This document shows, in pieces, positions 9,291 through 18,710 of a stretch of DNA of 64,000 bases. Made by a program: the position numbers and the translations under genes. Below the pieces are notes generated by a model, which was not told where the DNA came from, did not search any database, and saw nothing but the letters and a program-made list of their open reading frames with translations. How positions within the stretch are numbered: the stretch's first letter is position 1; the number at the start of each line of letters is the position of its first letter. This stretch comes from Kiloniellales bacterium (GTDB taxonomy: Bacteria > Pseudomonadota > Alphaproteobacteria > Kiloniellales > JAKSDN01), in NCBI GenBank assembly GCA_028280455.1, contig JANQLT010000202.1, positions 1-64,000 on the forward strand, in the 5' to 3' direction.

Positions 9291-10691
9291 ATGCCGCACG
9301 CCCTGCGCCCGAAGCACTGGCCGAAGGCCAGCTACGATCCGCGCTACGACCCGCTGGTCGATGCCGGACCCGGGCACAACCGCGACTACGCCCCGACCTA
9401 TTGGATCGGCACGGCCGGCCCTCCGCCCGAGGACGACGGCCCGATATCGGGCGACCGCGACGTCGACGTGGTCGTCGTCGGCTCCGGCTACACCGGCCTG
9501 TCTTGCGCCATCCATCTGGCCAAGGAGCACGGCATCAAGGCCTGCGTGCTGGAGGCCAACACCGTCGCCTGGGGCTGCTCGACGCGCAACGGCGGCCAGG
9601 CGCAGATCTCCTCCGGCCGGCTGAAGCGCTCGGAGTGGATCAAGCGCTGGGGAGTCGACGTCGCCAAGCGCATGCACCTCGAGGTCTGCGAGGCCTTCGA
9701 CCTGTTCCGCGACATCATCGGCTCCGGCGAGTTCGACTGCGAGCCGCAGGACGGCGGGCACTACTACATCGCCCACAAGCCCGGCGTCATGGCGAAGCTC
9801 GAGACGGAGTCGGCGCTGCTCAACGAGGTCTTCGGCTACGGCTCGCGCATCATGGGCCGCGAGGAGCTGCACGCCGAGCACGTCAAGGACCAGGAGGCCG
9901 CGGGCGCCATGCACGAGCCCGACGGCACCTGCATCCATGCCGCGAAGCTCGCCTTCGGCTACCAGATCCTCGCCCGCAAGCTGGGCGCCACGGTCCATCC
10001 GGCGAGCCCGGTCATGGGCTGGAAGATCAAGGACAAGGTCCACCACCTGACCACGCCGGGCGGCACCGTCCGGGCCCGGGCCGTCGCCTTGGCCACCGCC
10101 GGCTACACGCCGCCGGGGCTCGACAGCCGGACCAAGAACCGGCTGATGCCGATCCTCTCGAACTCCATCGTCACCCGGCCGCTGACCGACGAGGAGAAGC
10201 AGGCCTGCGGCTTTCGGACTCTCTCGCCGCTGACCGACACGCGCACCCTGCGGCACTACTACCGCCACCTGGCGGACGGCCGGGTGCAGATCGGCAGCCG
10301 CAGCGCGATCACCGGACGCGACGCCGAGAACCCGAGGCACCTGGCCCTGTTGCAGCGCAATCTCTATCGCAAGTTCCCGGCGCTGGAGGGCATCGAGCTC
10401 GACTACTCCTGGTGGGGCTGGGTCGACGTCAGCCACGACATGATGCCGCGGGTCTTCCAGCCCGACCCGGCGCAGACGATCTACTACGCCATGGGCTACG
10501 GCGGGAACGGCGTCATGTACTCCTGCCAGGCGGGGCGCCGCATGGCCCAGATGGTCGCCGGCAAGGGCCAGGGCCTCGACCTGCCGATCTTCACCTCGCC
10601 GCTGCCGAGCCACGGCGTCCTGACGCCCTTCCGCAGGCTGGGCCAGCGCTTCATGTACGTCTGGTACTACCTGAAAGACGAGCAATTCTGA
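9291..10691 (+). CDS. tauY: FAD-dependent amine oxidoreductase (DAO family), candidate taurine dehydrogenase large subunit
   Basis: A 466-residue DadA/PuuB-type flavoprotein. The Rossmann dinucleotide motif VVVVGSGYTGLSCAIHLAKE (~62-81) binds FAD. The following ANTVAWGCSTRNGGQ is characteristic of the gamma-glutamylputrescine oxidase/TauY branch, and the C-terminal YYAMGYGGNGVMYS closes the FAD site. It lies 35 bases upstream of xsc, so taurine to sulfoacetaldehyde is the reaction the context predicts. A TauXY enzyme also needs a small subunit, which is not obvious here; the cupin downstream is a possible partner. An oxidase for another amine is the alternative. The start has only a weak ribosome binding site. 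9032-9290 holds no other gene. Confidence 0.72.
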   Translation: MPHALRPKHWPKASYDPRYDPLVDAGPGHNRDYAPTYWIGTAGPPPEDDGPISGDRDVDVVVVGSGYTGLSCAIHLAKEHGIKACVLEANTVAWGCSTRNGGQAQISSGRLKRSEWIKRWGVDVAKRMHLEVCEAFDLFRDIIGSGEFDCEPQDGGHYYIAHKPGVMAKLETESALLNEVFGYGSRIMGREELHAEHVKDQEAAGAMHEPDGTCIHAAKLAFGYQILARKLGATVHPASPVMGWKIKDKVHHLTTPGGTVRARAVALATAGYTPPGLDSRTKNRLMPILSNSIVTRPLTDEEKQACGFRTLSPLTDTRTLRHYYRHLADGRVQIGSRSAITGRDAENPRHLALLQRNLYRKFPALEGIELDYSWWGWVDVSHDMMPRVFQPDPAQTIYYAMGYGGNGVMYSCQAGRRMAQMVAGKGQGLDLPIFTSPLPSHGVLTPFRRLGQRFMYVWYYLKDEQF

Positions 10692-10726
10692 TAGAAAAAC
10701 CCTCAATCTTGAGAGGAGACACGGCC

Positions 10727-12505
10727 ATGAAGATGACCACCGAAGAAGCCTTCATCAAAGTCCTGCAGATGCACGGTATCGAGCATGCCTTCGGGATCAT
10801 TGGATCGGCCATGATGCCGATCTCGGATCTCTTCCCGGCGGCCGGCATCAAGTTCTGGGACTGTGCCCACGAGGTCAACGCCGGCATGAGCGCCGACGGC
10901 TACACCCGCGCGACCGGCAAGATGTCCATGGCGATCGCGCAGAACGGCCCCGGCATCACCAACATGGTCACGCCGATCATCACCGCCTACTGGAACCACA
11001 CGCCGATGCTGCTGGTCACCCCGCAGGCCGCCAACAAGACCATCGGCCAGGGCGGCTTCCAGGAGGTCAAGCAGATGGCCCTCTTCGAGGACATGGTCTG
11101 CTACCAGGAAGAGGTTCGCGACCCCTCGCGCATGGCCGAAGTGCTGAACCGGGTGATCCTCAAGGCCTTCCGCGGCTCGGCGCCGGCGCAGATCAACGTC
11201 CCGCGCGACTTCTGGACACAGGTGATCGACATCGAGCTGCCGCAGATCGTCCGTATCGAGCATCCGCGCGGCAGCGAGACGGCGATCGCGGAGGCCGCCA
11301 GGCTGCTGTCGGAGGCGACGTTCCCGGTCATCCTGAACGGTGCCGGCGTGGTGCTCTCCGGCGCCATCCCGGCCTCCGCCGCACTGGCCGAGCGTCTCTC
11401 CGCGCCGGTCTGCTGCAACTATCAGCACAACGACGCCTTCCCGGGCTCGCACCCGCTGGCTTGCGGTCCGCTCGGCTACAACGGCTCCAAGGCGGCCATG
11501 AAGATGATCGCCAAGGCCGACGTGGTGCTGGCGCTCGGCACGCGCCTCAATCCCTTCTCCTCGCTGCCGGCCTATCAGACCGAGTACTGGCCCAAGGATG
11601 CCGCCCTGATCCAGGTCGACATCAATGCCGACCGCATCGGGCTGACCAAGAAGGTGAACGTCGGAATCCAGGGCGATGCGCGCATGGTGGCCGAGCAGAT
11701 CCTGGCCCAGCTTTCCGCCACGGCCGGCGATGCCGGCCGGGACGAGCGCCTGGGCCAGGTCGCGCAGGTCAAGTCGGCCTGGGCCCAGGAGCTCACCTCC
11801 ATGGACCACGAGGACGACGACCCGGGCATCACCTGGAACCAGCGTTCGCGCGATCGCCATCCGGATCGCATGAGCCCCCGGCAGGCTTGGCGCGCCATCC
11901 AGGCGGCCCTGCCCAGGGAGGCCATCATCTCCTCGGACATCGGCAACAACTGCGCCATCGGCAATGCCTATCCGAGCTTCGAGGAAGGCCGCAAATACCT
12001 GGCGCCGGGCCTCTTCGGGCCCTGCGGCTATGGCTTGCCGTCGATCCTGGGCGCCAAGATCGGCCGACCGGACGTGCCCTGCGTCGGCTTTGCCGGCGAC
12101 GGTGCCTTCGGTATCTCGATGAACGAGATGACCGCCTGCGGGCGCAACGACTGGCCGCCGATCACCATGGTGATCTTCCGCAACTACCAGTGGGGCGCCG
12201 AGAAGCGCAACACCACGCTGTGGTTCGAAGACAACTTCGTCGGCACCGAGCTCAACCTCGGCGTCGACTACGCCAAGGTGGCCGAGGCTTGCGGCCTCAA
12301 GGGCGTCAAGGTCGACAGCATGGAGAGCTTGACCGAAGGCTTGAAGACGGCGATCAAGGAGCAGATGGAAGACGGCGTCACCACCTTCATCGAGGTCGTC
12401 TTGAACCAGGAGCTGGGCGAGCCCTTCCGCCGCGACGCGATGAAGGCGCCCGTTGCGGTCGCCGGCATCGACCCGAACGACATGAGGCCCCAGCAGCCCC
12501 TCTAG
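10727..12505 (+). CDS. xsc: Sulfoacetaldehyde acetyltransferase
   Basis: A thiamine-diphosphate enzyme of 592 residues, the normal Xsc length, converting sulfoacetaldehyde and phosphate to acetyl phosphate and sulfite. The N-terminal pyrimidine-binding domain carries HAFGIIGSAMMPISDLF and the catalytic Glu in CAHEVNAGMSADGYTRATG. A central domain follows, and the C-terminal TPP-binding domain has GDGAFGISMNEMT and NYQWGAEKRN. These details separate Xsc from acetolactate synthase. The ATG at 10727 has AGGAGACACGGCC in front. It follows tauY and precedes the tauZ-like exporter, with a strong hairpin in between. A phosphotransacetylase gene (pta), often adjacent, is not present. Confidence 0.93.
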   Translation: MKMTTEEAFIKVLQMHGIEHAFGIIGSAMMPISDLFPAAGIKFWDCAHEVNAGMSADGYTRATGKMSMAIAQNGPGITNMVTPIITAYWNHTPMLLVTPQAANKTIGQGGFQEVKQMALFEDMVCYQEEVRDPSRMAEVLNRVILKAFRGSAPAQINVPRDFWTQVIDIELPQIVRIEHPRGSETAIAEAARLLSEATFPVILNGAGVVLSGAIPASAALAERLSAPVCCNYQHNDAFPGSHPLACGPLGYNGSKAAMKMIAKADVVLALGTRLNPFSSLPAYQTEYWPKDAALIQVDINADRIGLTKKVNVGIQGDARMVAEQILAQLSATAGDAGRDERLGQVAQVKSAWAQELTSMDHEDDDPGITWNQRSRDRHPDRMSPRQAWRAIQAALPREAIISSDIGNNCAIGNAYPSFEEGRKYLAPGLFGPCGYGLPSILGAKIGRPDVPCVGFAGDGAFGISMNEMTACGRNDWPPITMVIFRNYQWGAEKRNTTLWFEDNFVGTELNLGVDYAKVAEACGLKGVKVDSMESLTEGLKTAIKEQMEDGVTTFIEVVLNQELGEPFRRDAMKAPVAVAGIDPNDMRPQQPL

Positions 12506-12528
12506 TTCGCTGCGGCCGTTCGAGAGCA

Positions 12529-12553
12529 GGCGGAGGGACGGTGTCCCTCCGCC
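12529..12553. terminator. Strong hairpin between xsc and the tauZ-like gene
   Basis: A perfect 11-bp stem, GGCGGAGGGAC (12529-12539) and its complement (12543-12553), with a GGT loop, 24 bases after the xsc stop. There is no T run. It may limit readthrough into the exporter gene or protect the xsc mRNA 3' end. Confidence 0.6.
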
Positions 12554-12678
12554 GTCACTCACCTCGGGGCGCCATCGGCCGAAGGCTCGACGGCGCCTTT
12601 CGCTTCCCGACCGGGTGACGCGACCTCCGCGCTTCGCCTTTTCATCTGTTCTCGGCGTCAAGCCCGGAGAGTTTCACC

Positions 12679-13713
12679 ATGGCCATTCCCTCCGCGTTCC
12701 GCGGTGTCCTCTTCGATCGTCTCTCCCACTTTGCGGGTGGCGTCGGTCCCGGCTTCGCGGTCTCGCTGGTGCTGGCCGTGACGGCGCAGTTCCTCTCCGA
12801 GCACTACGGCGCGCCGGCCATGCTGATGGCACTGCTGCTCGGCATTGCCTTCCATTTCCTCGCGGAGGAGGGGCGCTGCGTTCAAGGGATCGAGTTCAGC
12901 GCCAAGATGGTGCTGCGTATCGGCGTCGCCCTGCTCGGCGCGCGGATCAGCCTGGAGCTCTTGGTCGGCCTCGGGCCGGAGCTGATCGCTCTGGTCGTGC
13001 TCGGCGTCGTCTTCACGATCATCTTCGGCTTTCTCGGCTCGAAGCTCTTGGGCCGCGGCTGGCGCCTGGCGCTGCTGACCGGTGGCTCGGTGGCGATCTG
13101 CGGCGCCTCGGCGGCGATGGCCATCGCCGCGGTCCTGCCGAAGAACGAGCACTCCGAGCGCAATCTGCTGTTCACGGTTCTGAGCGTGACGGTGCTCAGC
13201 ACCGTTGCCATGATCGCCTATCCGATCATCACCCAGATCCTGGAGCTGGACCACCGGGCCACGGGCGTGTTCCTGGGCGGCACGATCCACGACGTCGCAC
13301 AGGTGGTCGGCGCCGGCTTCTCCGTCTCCGAGGAGACCGGCGAGACCGCGACCCTCGTCAAGCTGATCCGCGTCACCATGCTGGCGCCGGTGGTGCTGGT
13401 CTTCTCGCTGGCGATCCGGGCCATGGGCCAGTCGGGCGATGGCGAGAGCAAGCGTCCGCCGCTGATCCCGGGCTTTGTCCTGGTCTTCCTGGCGCTGGCC
13501 ACGATCAACTCCTTCGGGGTGATCCCCGAGGTGGTGGCGACAGCGCTCGGCGACGTCTCCCGCTGGGCCCTGCTGGCGGCTATCGCCGCGGTCGGCATGA
13601 AGACCTCGCTGCGGCGCATGCTCGACGTCGGCGGTCAGGCCATCGCGCTGATCGTCGGCGAGACTCTCTTCATCGCCGCCTTCATCCTGATCGGCATCAA
13701 GCTCCTGGCCTAA
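12679..13713 (+). CDS. tauZ: YeiH/TauZ-family putative sulfate exporter
   Basis: A polytopic inner-membrane protein of 344 residues with about ten hydrophobic helices. It has the family hallmarks: KMVLRIGVALLGARISL (~75), GGSVAICGASAAMAIAAVLP (~135) and GGTIHDVAQVVGAGFSVS (~197). This family is predicted to export the sulfite or sulfate produced by Xsc, and its place directly after xsc fits. The ATG at 12679 is preceded by CCGGAGAG. Export activity is inferred from family and context, not from sequence-visible residues. Confidence 0.8.
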   Translation: MAIPSAFRGVLFDRLSHFAGGVGPGFAVSLVLAVTAQFLSEHYGAPAMLMALLLGIAFHFLAEEGRCVQGIEFSAKMVLRIGVALLGARISLELLVGLGPELIALVVLGVVFTIIFGFLGSKLLGRGWRLALLTGGSVAICGASAAMAIAAVLPKNEHSERNLLFTVLSVTVLSTVAMIAYPIITQILELDHRATGVFLGGTIHDVAQVVGAGFSVSEETGETATLVKLIRVTMLAPVVLVFSLAIRAMGQSGDGESKRPPLIPGFVLVFLALATINSFGVIPEVVATALGDVSRWALLAAIAAVGMKTSLRRMLDVGGQAIALIVGETLFIAAFILIGIKLLA

Positions 13714-13742
13714 CGGCCGGCCCGAGAGAAAGGACCAAAGCA

Positions 13743-14114
13743 ATGTCCGAGACCGCTGTCGTCTCCTTCGCCGATGCCCCGCTCAACGAAGCCGAGCGCC
13801 GCCTCGCCGACCTGCCGGACCGTGTGGTCGAGGGCGATCCGCAACATGTCACGCGGATGTTCTTCGAGAGCCCCGACGGGGCGCTGGTCGCCGGCACCTG
13901 GACCAGCACGCCGGGCCGCTGGCACGCCTTCACGGAGCGCGACGAGTTCTGCATGATCCTCTCCGGCCATTGCCGGCTGATCGACGAGGCGGGCCGGGCC
14001 CGGACCTTCAAGGCGGGCGACGCCTTCCTCGTTCCCAACGGCTTCCTCGGCTACTGGGAGGTGGTCGAGACCACCACCAAGCACTTCGTCATCCGGCACC
14101 ACCAAGGGGCCTGA
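13743..14114 (+). CDS. Small cupin-domain protein
   Basis: A 123-residue single-domain cupin. Residues ~60-85 contain GRWHAFTERDEFCMILSGH, cupin motif 1 with a partial His/Glu metal set, and KAGDAFLVPNGFLGYWEV is motif 2. It resembles the DUF861/EutQ-like cupins. It follows the tauZ-like gene by 29 bases with AGAAAGGACCAAAGC as ribosome binding site, so it is the fourth gene of the sulfonate operon. It could be the small subunit for the TauY-like enzyme or an accessory protein; I cannot decide from sequence. Confidence 0.75.
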   Translation: MSETAVVSFADAPLNEAERRLADLPDRVVEGDPQHVTRMFFESPDGALVAGTWTSTPGRWHAFTERDEFCMILSGHCRLIDEAGRARTFKAGDAFLVPNGFLGYWEVVETTTKHFVIRHHQGA

Positions 14115-14130
14115 GCAGGGCTCTCGCCAG

Positions 14131-15477
14131 TCACTCGGCCTTGCCGTGGATCAGCCGGCGGCGCAGCCAGCCGGAGAGGCTGTCCATGATGATGACCAGG
14201 AAGATCGTCAGGATGATGATATAGAGGGTGTTCTCCCAGTCGCGCGAGGTGCGCATGGTCTCGACCAGCATCAGGCCGATGCCGCCGGCGCCGAGGGCGC
14301 CGATCACCGTGGCCGAGCGGGTGTTGGATTCCAGATAGTAGAGCCCCTGGGAGACGAAGATCGGCAGGATCTGCGGGATGACGCCGAAGCGGTAGACCTG
14401 CAGCCGGCCGGCGCCGGTCGCCTTGACGCCCTCGACCTGCTTCTCGTCGATGTTCTCCAGCGCCTCGGAGAAGAGCTTGCCGAGGGTGCCGCTGTCGGTG
14501 AAGGCGATGGCCAGGGCGCCGGTCAGCGGCCCGAGGCCGAAGGCGCGGATGAAGATCAGCGACCAGATCAGCATGTCGATGCCGCGCAGCAGGTCGAAGA
14601 GGCGCCGCACCGCGAAGCGCAGGGCGCCCATCGGCGTGAAGTTGCGGGCCGCCAGGAAGGCCAGGGGCAAGCCGACGAAGGCCGCCGTGAAGGTGCCGAG
14701 CACCGCCATCAGCAGCGTCTCCAGCAGGGCGATGAAGACGTTGCCGTGCTGCCAGTCCGGGTTGCTCCAGAAGGTGTCGAAGACGTAGTCCCAGTTGGAC
14801 ATCTCCGGCTTGAGGCGATCGCCGCTGGTGACCAGTGCGACGATCTCGCCCATCGAGTATTGGCTGAGTTCCGACCGGAAGGGGAAGAAGAAGTTCTCCC
14901 AGCCTAGGAAGAAGCGATGCACTTCGATCTTGGCGCGCGAGACCTGGACGCGGCGGCCGAGGTCCGGCCGGGCGTCGAACTTCACCTTGGTGGCATTGAG
15001 CCAGGCCGGCGTCTCGCCTTCGGGCAGCGCCGTGACGATGCCGTCGGCCGTCGCGGTGACCGTGATGACGCCGTAGTCCGGCACGGTGAAGATCACGGAG
15101 CGCTCGACGATCTCCGCCAGGTAGCCTTCGCCGAGGTCGACGGCGACCCGCTCCGCGCTCAGCGCCACCCAGTCGGGCGGCGTCTCGTAGGTGGCGGTCC
15201 GTTCGCCCTCGATGGCGATCGAGACCTCATCGTCGCGCAGCGACTTGGTCACGTGGACCTTGTGCGCGACCGAGTCGGTGGCGAGCAGCGCGGCGCGCTC
15301 GGGCTGCGCGCTGGAGATCAGGCTGGTGACGTCGAAGGCGCCCCAGGTGTAGGTCAGGTAGGCCAGGACCGCGACCAGGATGCCGATCGGAATCAGCGCC
15401 TGGCGCCGGACGGTGCTGTAGACGAGGCGCCGCCTGTCGCCCTGTCCGGAGTCGAGACCGTTTGCCGTGATGTCCAT
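14131..15477 (-). CDS. phnE: PhnE-type ABC transporter permease with long periplasmic insertion
   Basis: A binding-protein-dependent permease of the phosphonate (PhnE) family, 448 residues, against roughly 260-290 for ordinary PhnE and 282 for its neighbour. TM1 lies near residues 28-46. An insertion of about 190 mostly soluble residues follows, then the permease core from ~240 with helices and the EAA-loop region near SEALENIDEKQVEGVKATGA. It is last in the leftward phnC-phnD-phnE-phnE order, 9 bases from the previous gene. It forms the heteromeric membrane channel with the second PhnE. Confidence 0.88.
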   Translation of the reverse strand: MDITANGLDSGQGDRRRLVYSTVRRQALIPIGILVAVLAYLTYTWGAFDVTSLISSAQPERAALLATDSVAHKVHVTKSLRDDEVSIAIEGERTATYETPPDWVALSAERVAVDLGEGYLAEIVERSVIFTVPDYGVITVTATADGIVTALPEGETPAWLNATKVKFDARPDLGRRVQVSRAKIEVHRFFLGWENFFFPFRSELSQYSMGEIVALVTSGDRLKPEMSNWDYVFDTFWSNPDWQHGNVFIALLETLLMAVLGTFTAAFVGLPLAFLAARNFTPMGALRFAVRRLFDLLRGIDMLIWSLIFIRAFGLGPLTGALAIAFTDSGTLGKLFSEALENIDEKQVEGVKATGAGRLQVYRFGVIPQILPIFVSQGLYYLESNTRSATVIGALGAGGIGLMLVETMRTSRDWENTLYIIILTIFLVIIMDSLSGWLRRRLIHGKAE

Positions 15478-15486
15478 GGCCGGCCC

Positions 15487-16335
15487 CTAGGCCCCGCGCT
15501 CGGTCTCGGTGATGCGCCGCCTCAGGGTGGAGGAGGCCTGGTCGATGATGAAGATCGAGACGATCAGCAGCACGAAGAGCGCGGCCGTCTCGTCGCCGGC
15601 GCCCTTGCCCCAGCCGATGGTGCGGCGCAGCTCGGCGCCGATGCCGCCGGCGCCGACGAAGCCGAGGATCGCCGAGGCGCGCACGTTGATCTCGAAGCGC
15701 AGCATGAAGTAGCTGAGATAGTTCGGGAGCACCTGCGGCAGCACCGCGAAGCGCATGCGCTGCAGCCAGTTGGCGCCGCAGGCGTGCAGGCCCTCGATAG
15801 GCTTGCGGTCGATGTTGTCGTTGACCTCGGAGAACTGCTTGCCCAGCGCGCCGGCGGTGTGGAAGGCGACGGCGATCATCGCCGGCACCGGGCTGGTGCC
15901 CAGCACGAAGATCAGGAAGAGCGCGATGATCAGCTCCGGGAAGGCGCGCATCAGATCCATGCAGCGGCGCACGACCGGCACCAGGGGCGGCCAGACGTCG
16001 AGGTTGCTGGTCGCCAGGAAGGCCAGCACCGTGGCCCCGACCCCGCCGAGAATGGTCGCCACGGCGGCGATGTTCAGGGTCTCGATCAGGGCCGGCAGGA
16101 ACTTGACCATCAAGGACAGGAGCCCGGTCTCGGACTGCCAGGCCTCGATGGCGATCTCGCCGGGGTATTCGAAGAACTTGGAGAGGCCGTCCAGGAAGCC
16201 GCCGGAGTTCATCGAGTTGGCCTGACCGTAGCCGGCGAAGATGACCGCGAAGACGATCAGGACAATGGCGAAGGAATAGATCTGCCGCCGCTTCTCGCTC
16301 CTGGCGATCTCGCTGGCAAGGGTCACGACGGCCAT
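15487..16335 (-). CDS. phnE: PhnE-type ABC transporter permease
   Basis: A 282-residue permease of the phosphonate transporter family with one N-terminal helix (~18-38), five further helices and the cytoplasmic EAA loop around SEVNDNIDRKPIEGLHACGA (~165-185), which docks on PhnC. The ATG at 16335 is preferred over a longer frame because GAGAGACC precedes it and the N-terminus then matches the family. It lies between phnD and the long phnE. The pair of different permeases implies a heterodimeric channel. Confidence 0.9.
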   Translation of the reverse strand: MAVVTLASEIARSEKRRQIYSFAIVLIVFAVIFAGYGQANSMNSGGFLDGLSKFFEYPGEIAIEAWQSETGLLSLMVKFLPALIETLNIAAVATILGGVGATVLAFLATSNLDVWPPLVPVVRRCMDLMRAFPELIIALFLIFVLGTSPVPAMIAVAFHTAGALGKQFSEVNDNIDRKPIEGLHACGANWLQRMRFAVLPQVLPNYLSYFMLRFEINVRASAILGFVGAGGIGAELRRTIGWGKGAGDETAALFVLLIVSIFIIDQASSTLRRRITETERGA

Positions 16336-16418
16336 GACGGTCTCTCGTCGGGGGTTCGATCCGGCGCGGACCGGCCCCACCCAATGGGGCCGGCCCGTCA
16401 CCTGCATCGACAATCTGC

Positions 16419-17330
16419 TTACTGCGACTTGCGCCGGCGGGCTTCGACGATGATCTCGTAGTCCTTGTGCGAGATCGGCGCGATGGCCTTGATCTTGCCG
16501 GCCATGAAGCCGTAGGCGCACTCCGGATCCATGGAGGGCAGGCTGGCCAGCATGCCGGTGACCTGCAGCTTGACCTGCTCCGGCAGGTCCTTGCGCAGCA
16601 CGATCGGGCCCTCGGGGATCACCTTGGAGCGCCAGATCTCGGTCAGCAGGGTCATGTCGACCAGGCCGGCGTCGACCGCCTTGCGGAAGGCGCCGCTGTT
16701 GAAGCCGTCTTCCCAGTCGCCCAGGCCGTCGGCCCAGCTCACGCCGGCGTCGATGTCGCCGTTGGAGACCGCGACGATGGTCTGCTCGTGGCCGCCGGTG
16801 AAGACGACGTCCTTGAAGTAGTTGCCGGGCTCCATGTCGTAGCCGGCCTCGGGGATCTCGATCGAGGGGATCAGGTAGCCCGAGGTCGAGTTCGGGTCGC
16901 CGAAGCCGAAGACCCTGCCCTTCATGTCGTCGAGGTTGCTGATGTTCTTGTCGAGGCGGGCGAAGCCGATCGAGTAGTAGCCGAAGGAGCCGTCCTCGTT
17001 GATCTTGGTCAGCACCGGCTCAACGGCGTCCGGATTGGTGATGTAGACCTTGGCGTAGCCCGAGGCGCCGAGCCAGGCCATGTCGAGGTTGCCGCCGAGC
17101 AGGCCCTCGATGACGCCGTTGTAGTCGGCCGGCGCGAAGAGCTTGGTCTCGACGCCGAGCAACTCGGCCGTCCGCTCCTTGATGCACTCGTTGCTGCGCA
17201 GGCGGTCGGAGGCGTTCTCGCCGCCCAGGATGCCGATGCGGAACTCCTTGATCCCAGGGTCGTCCGCCAGCGCGGCGCTCGAGACGAGCATCGTCGTGGC
17301 GGCGATGCCGATAAGCTTGGTCAGGTTCAT
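16419..17330 (-). CDS. phnD: Phosphonate/phosphite-type substrate-binding protein
   Basis: A 303-residue periplasmic binding protein with a cleavable signal peptide: MNLTK, hydrophobic core, AALA cut near residue 22. The mature protein begins with the FRIGILGGENASDR strand, and the binding cleft motifs LGASGYAKV and GFGDPNSTSGYLIPS are typical of PhnD. It delivers substrate to the PhnE channel. Substrate could be 2-aminoethylphosphonate or another C2 phosphonate or phosphite. Its place beside a C2-sulfonate cluster leaves sulfonate uptake as an untested possibility. Confidence 0.9.
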   Translation of the reverse strand: MNLTKLIGIAATTMLVSSAALADDPGIKEFRIGILGGENASDRLRSNECIKERTAELLGVETKLFAPADYNGVIEGLLGGNLDMAWLGASGYAKVYITNPDAVEPVLTKINEDGSFGYYSIGFARLDKNISNLDDMKGRVFGFGDPNSTSGYLIPSIEIPEAGYDMEPGNYFKDVVFTGGHEQTIVAVSNGDIDAGVSWADGLGDWEDGFNSGAFRKAVDAGLVDMTLLTEIWRSKVIPEGPIVLRKDLPEQVKLQVTGMLASLPSMDPECAYGFMAGKIKAIAPISHKDYEIIVEARRRKSQ

Positions 17331-17385
17331 CTTGTGCTCCCGGAAATGTGGAAAGAGTCGCGGCCCGGCGTCGCGCCGGGCGGTG

Positions 17386-18222
17386 TCAGGCCGTCAGCGC
17401 CGCCGGCTTGAGCGCCTCGGGGACCCCGGGTAGGGGGCTTTCCTTTTCGCTGCCGAGCGAGGTCGAGGTGGTCGACTCGTCGATTTCCTGTTCGGCGCCG
17501 TAGATGTCGCGCACGACCGGCGCCGTCAGGCCTGAAGCCGGGCCGTCGTAGACCAGCTTGCCGGCGAGCATGCCGATCACCCGGTCGCAGTAGGCGCGCG
17601 CCGTGTCTAGGGTGTGCAGGTTGCAGACGACGGTCATGTTGTCGCGCTCGTGGATCTCGCGCAGCGACTTCATGACGACCTCGGCGCTGAGCGGGTCGAG
17701 CGAGGCGATCGGCTCGTCGGCCAGGATCATCTTCGGCTGCTGGGTCAGCGCGCGGGCGATGGCGACGCGCTGCTGCTGACCGCCGGACAGGGTCTCGGCC
17801 CGCTGCAGCGCCTGGTCGGCGATGCCCAGGCGCTCGAGCGCGGCCAGCGCCGTCTCGATGGTGTCGCTGCCGAAGATGTTGAACATGGATTTCAGCGTGC
17901 CGTGGCCGTTCAGGCGGCCGAGCATGACGTTGGTGATGACGTTGAGGCGCGGCACCAGGTTGAACTGCTGGAAGATCATCGCGCAGTCGCGCTGCCAGGC
18001 GCGCTTGGCGCTGCCCTTCAGGGCCAGGATGTCCCGGCCGTCGATGATCACCTGGCCGCGGGTCGCCGGCGTCAGGCGGTTGATCATGCGCAGGAGCGTC
18101 GACTTGCCGGCGCCGGAGCGGCCGATGATCCCGACCATCTGCGGCTTCGGGACGCCGAACGACACGTCGTGCACGGCCGTGACGCCGCGCCCGAAGTCCT
18201 TCCGTAGCTCCATAACCTGCAT
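17386..18222 (-). CDS. phnC: Phosphonate-type ABC transporter ATP-binding protein
   Basis: A 278-residue ATPase subunit. Walker [19 protein letters not shown] lies near residue 33, the Q-loop in MIFQQFNLV, the signature [15 protein letters not shown] near 147 and Walker [13 protein letters not shown] near 168. The last ~40 residues are a Ser/Glu-rich extension. It is first in the leftward operon. A second ATG lies three codons downstream, so the start is open by three residues. 18223-18400 must hold the operon promoter; no clear operator was recognised. Confidence 0.92.
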   Translation of the reverse strand: MQVMELRKDFGRGVTAVHDVSFGVPKPQMVGIIGRSGAGKSTLLRMINRLTPATRGQVIIDGRDILALKGSAKRAWQRDCAMIFQQFNLVPRLNVITNVMLGRLNGHGTLKSMFNIFGSDTIETALAALERLGIADQALQRAETLSGGQQQRVAIARALTQQPKMILADEPIASLDPLSAEVVMKSLREIHERDNMTVVCNLHTLDTARAYCDRVIGMLAGKLVYDGPASGLTAPVVRDIYGAEQEIDESTTSTSLGSEKESPLPGVPEALKPAALTA

Positions 18223-18438
18223 GCAGGCACCCCCGAACCGCCCCGGTTGATAGCGAGGTGGGGTGACAGCTTGATGACGGTTCGGCTGCGCTTATTTGTC
18301 CGACTGTGTCGACAACTCGACGTCAAACCGCAAAGAAAGCGTCACAAGCGGCGGGGCTCAGGCCTTGCTAGTGTCTTCTGTGGCGTGCCTTGGCACCGCT
18401 AGGGCTTGGGCCGGGTGCCAGAATCGCCTCGGGAACGC

Positions 18439-18633
18439 CTAGCGCGGTCGGCGGAACCAACGTTTGAGCCAGCCGTTGCCGCTGCCGTCGGCGGCGACGG
18501 CCGTCCGTTTCAGGGCCGCGGCCTCGGACTGCCGCTCGAGGTCCCGGGTGCCGATGATCTGCTCGGCACAGCCGCAGCCTTCGTTCAGCGCGACTTTGCG
18601 CAGGTAGAAGCTCTCGAAGCTGCCGCGGGCCAT
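18439..18633 (-). CDS. Small hypothetical protein
   Basis: A 64-residue protein starting at 18633 after a good ribosome binding site (GGGGAGATC). It contains NEGCGCAEQIIGTRDLERQ, with two closely spaced Cys, and ends in a basic, Trp-rich tail (GWLKRWFRRPR) that could touch membrane or nucleic acid. A longer frame to 18789 runs through the 12-bp tandem repeat and is less likely. It lies downstream of the RTX gene on the same strand, but no functional link is visible. Confidence 0.5.
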   Translation of the reverse strand: MARGSFESFYLRKVALNEGCGCAEQIIGTRDLERQSEAAALKRTAVAADGSGNGWLKRWFRRPR

Positions 18634-18710
18634 GGCCGGATCTCCCCTGATGGACGGGGCAGTATAGACCAACTCGCGGTGAGGCGCCGGCCTGGAGCGC
18701 CGGGCCTCTG

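Noticed and set aside
13743-14114. Calling the cupin TauX outright
   Set aside because: Only context supports it; I cannot confirm that the TauX small subunit is a cupin.
14917-16461. 514-residue frame opposite the phnE genes, and similar long frames at 477-1733 and 9105-10706
   Set aside because: Mirror frames of genuine genes with high third-position GC; no motifs and no ribosome binding sites.
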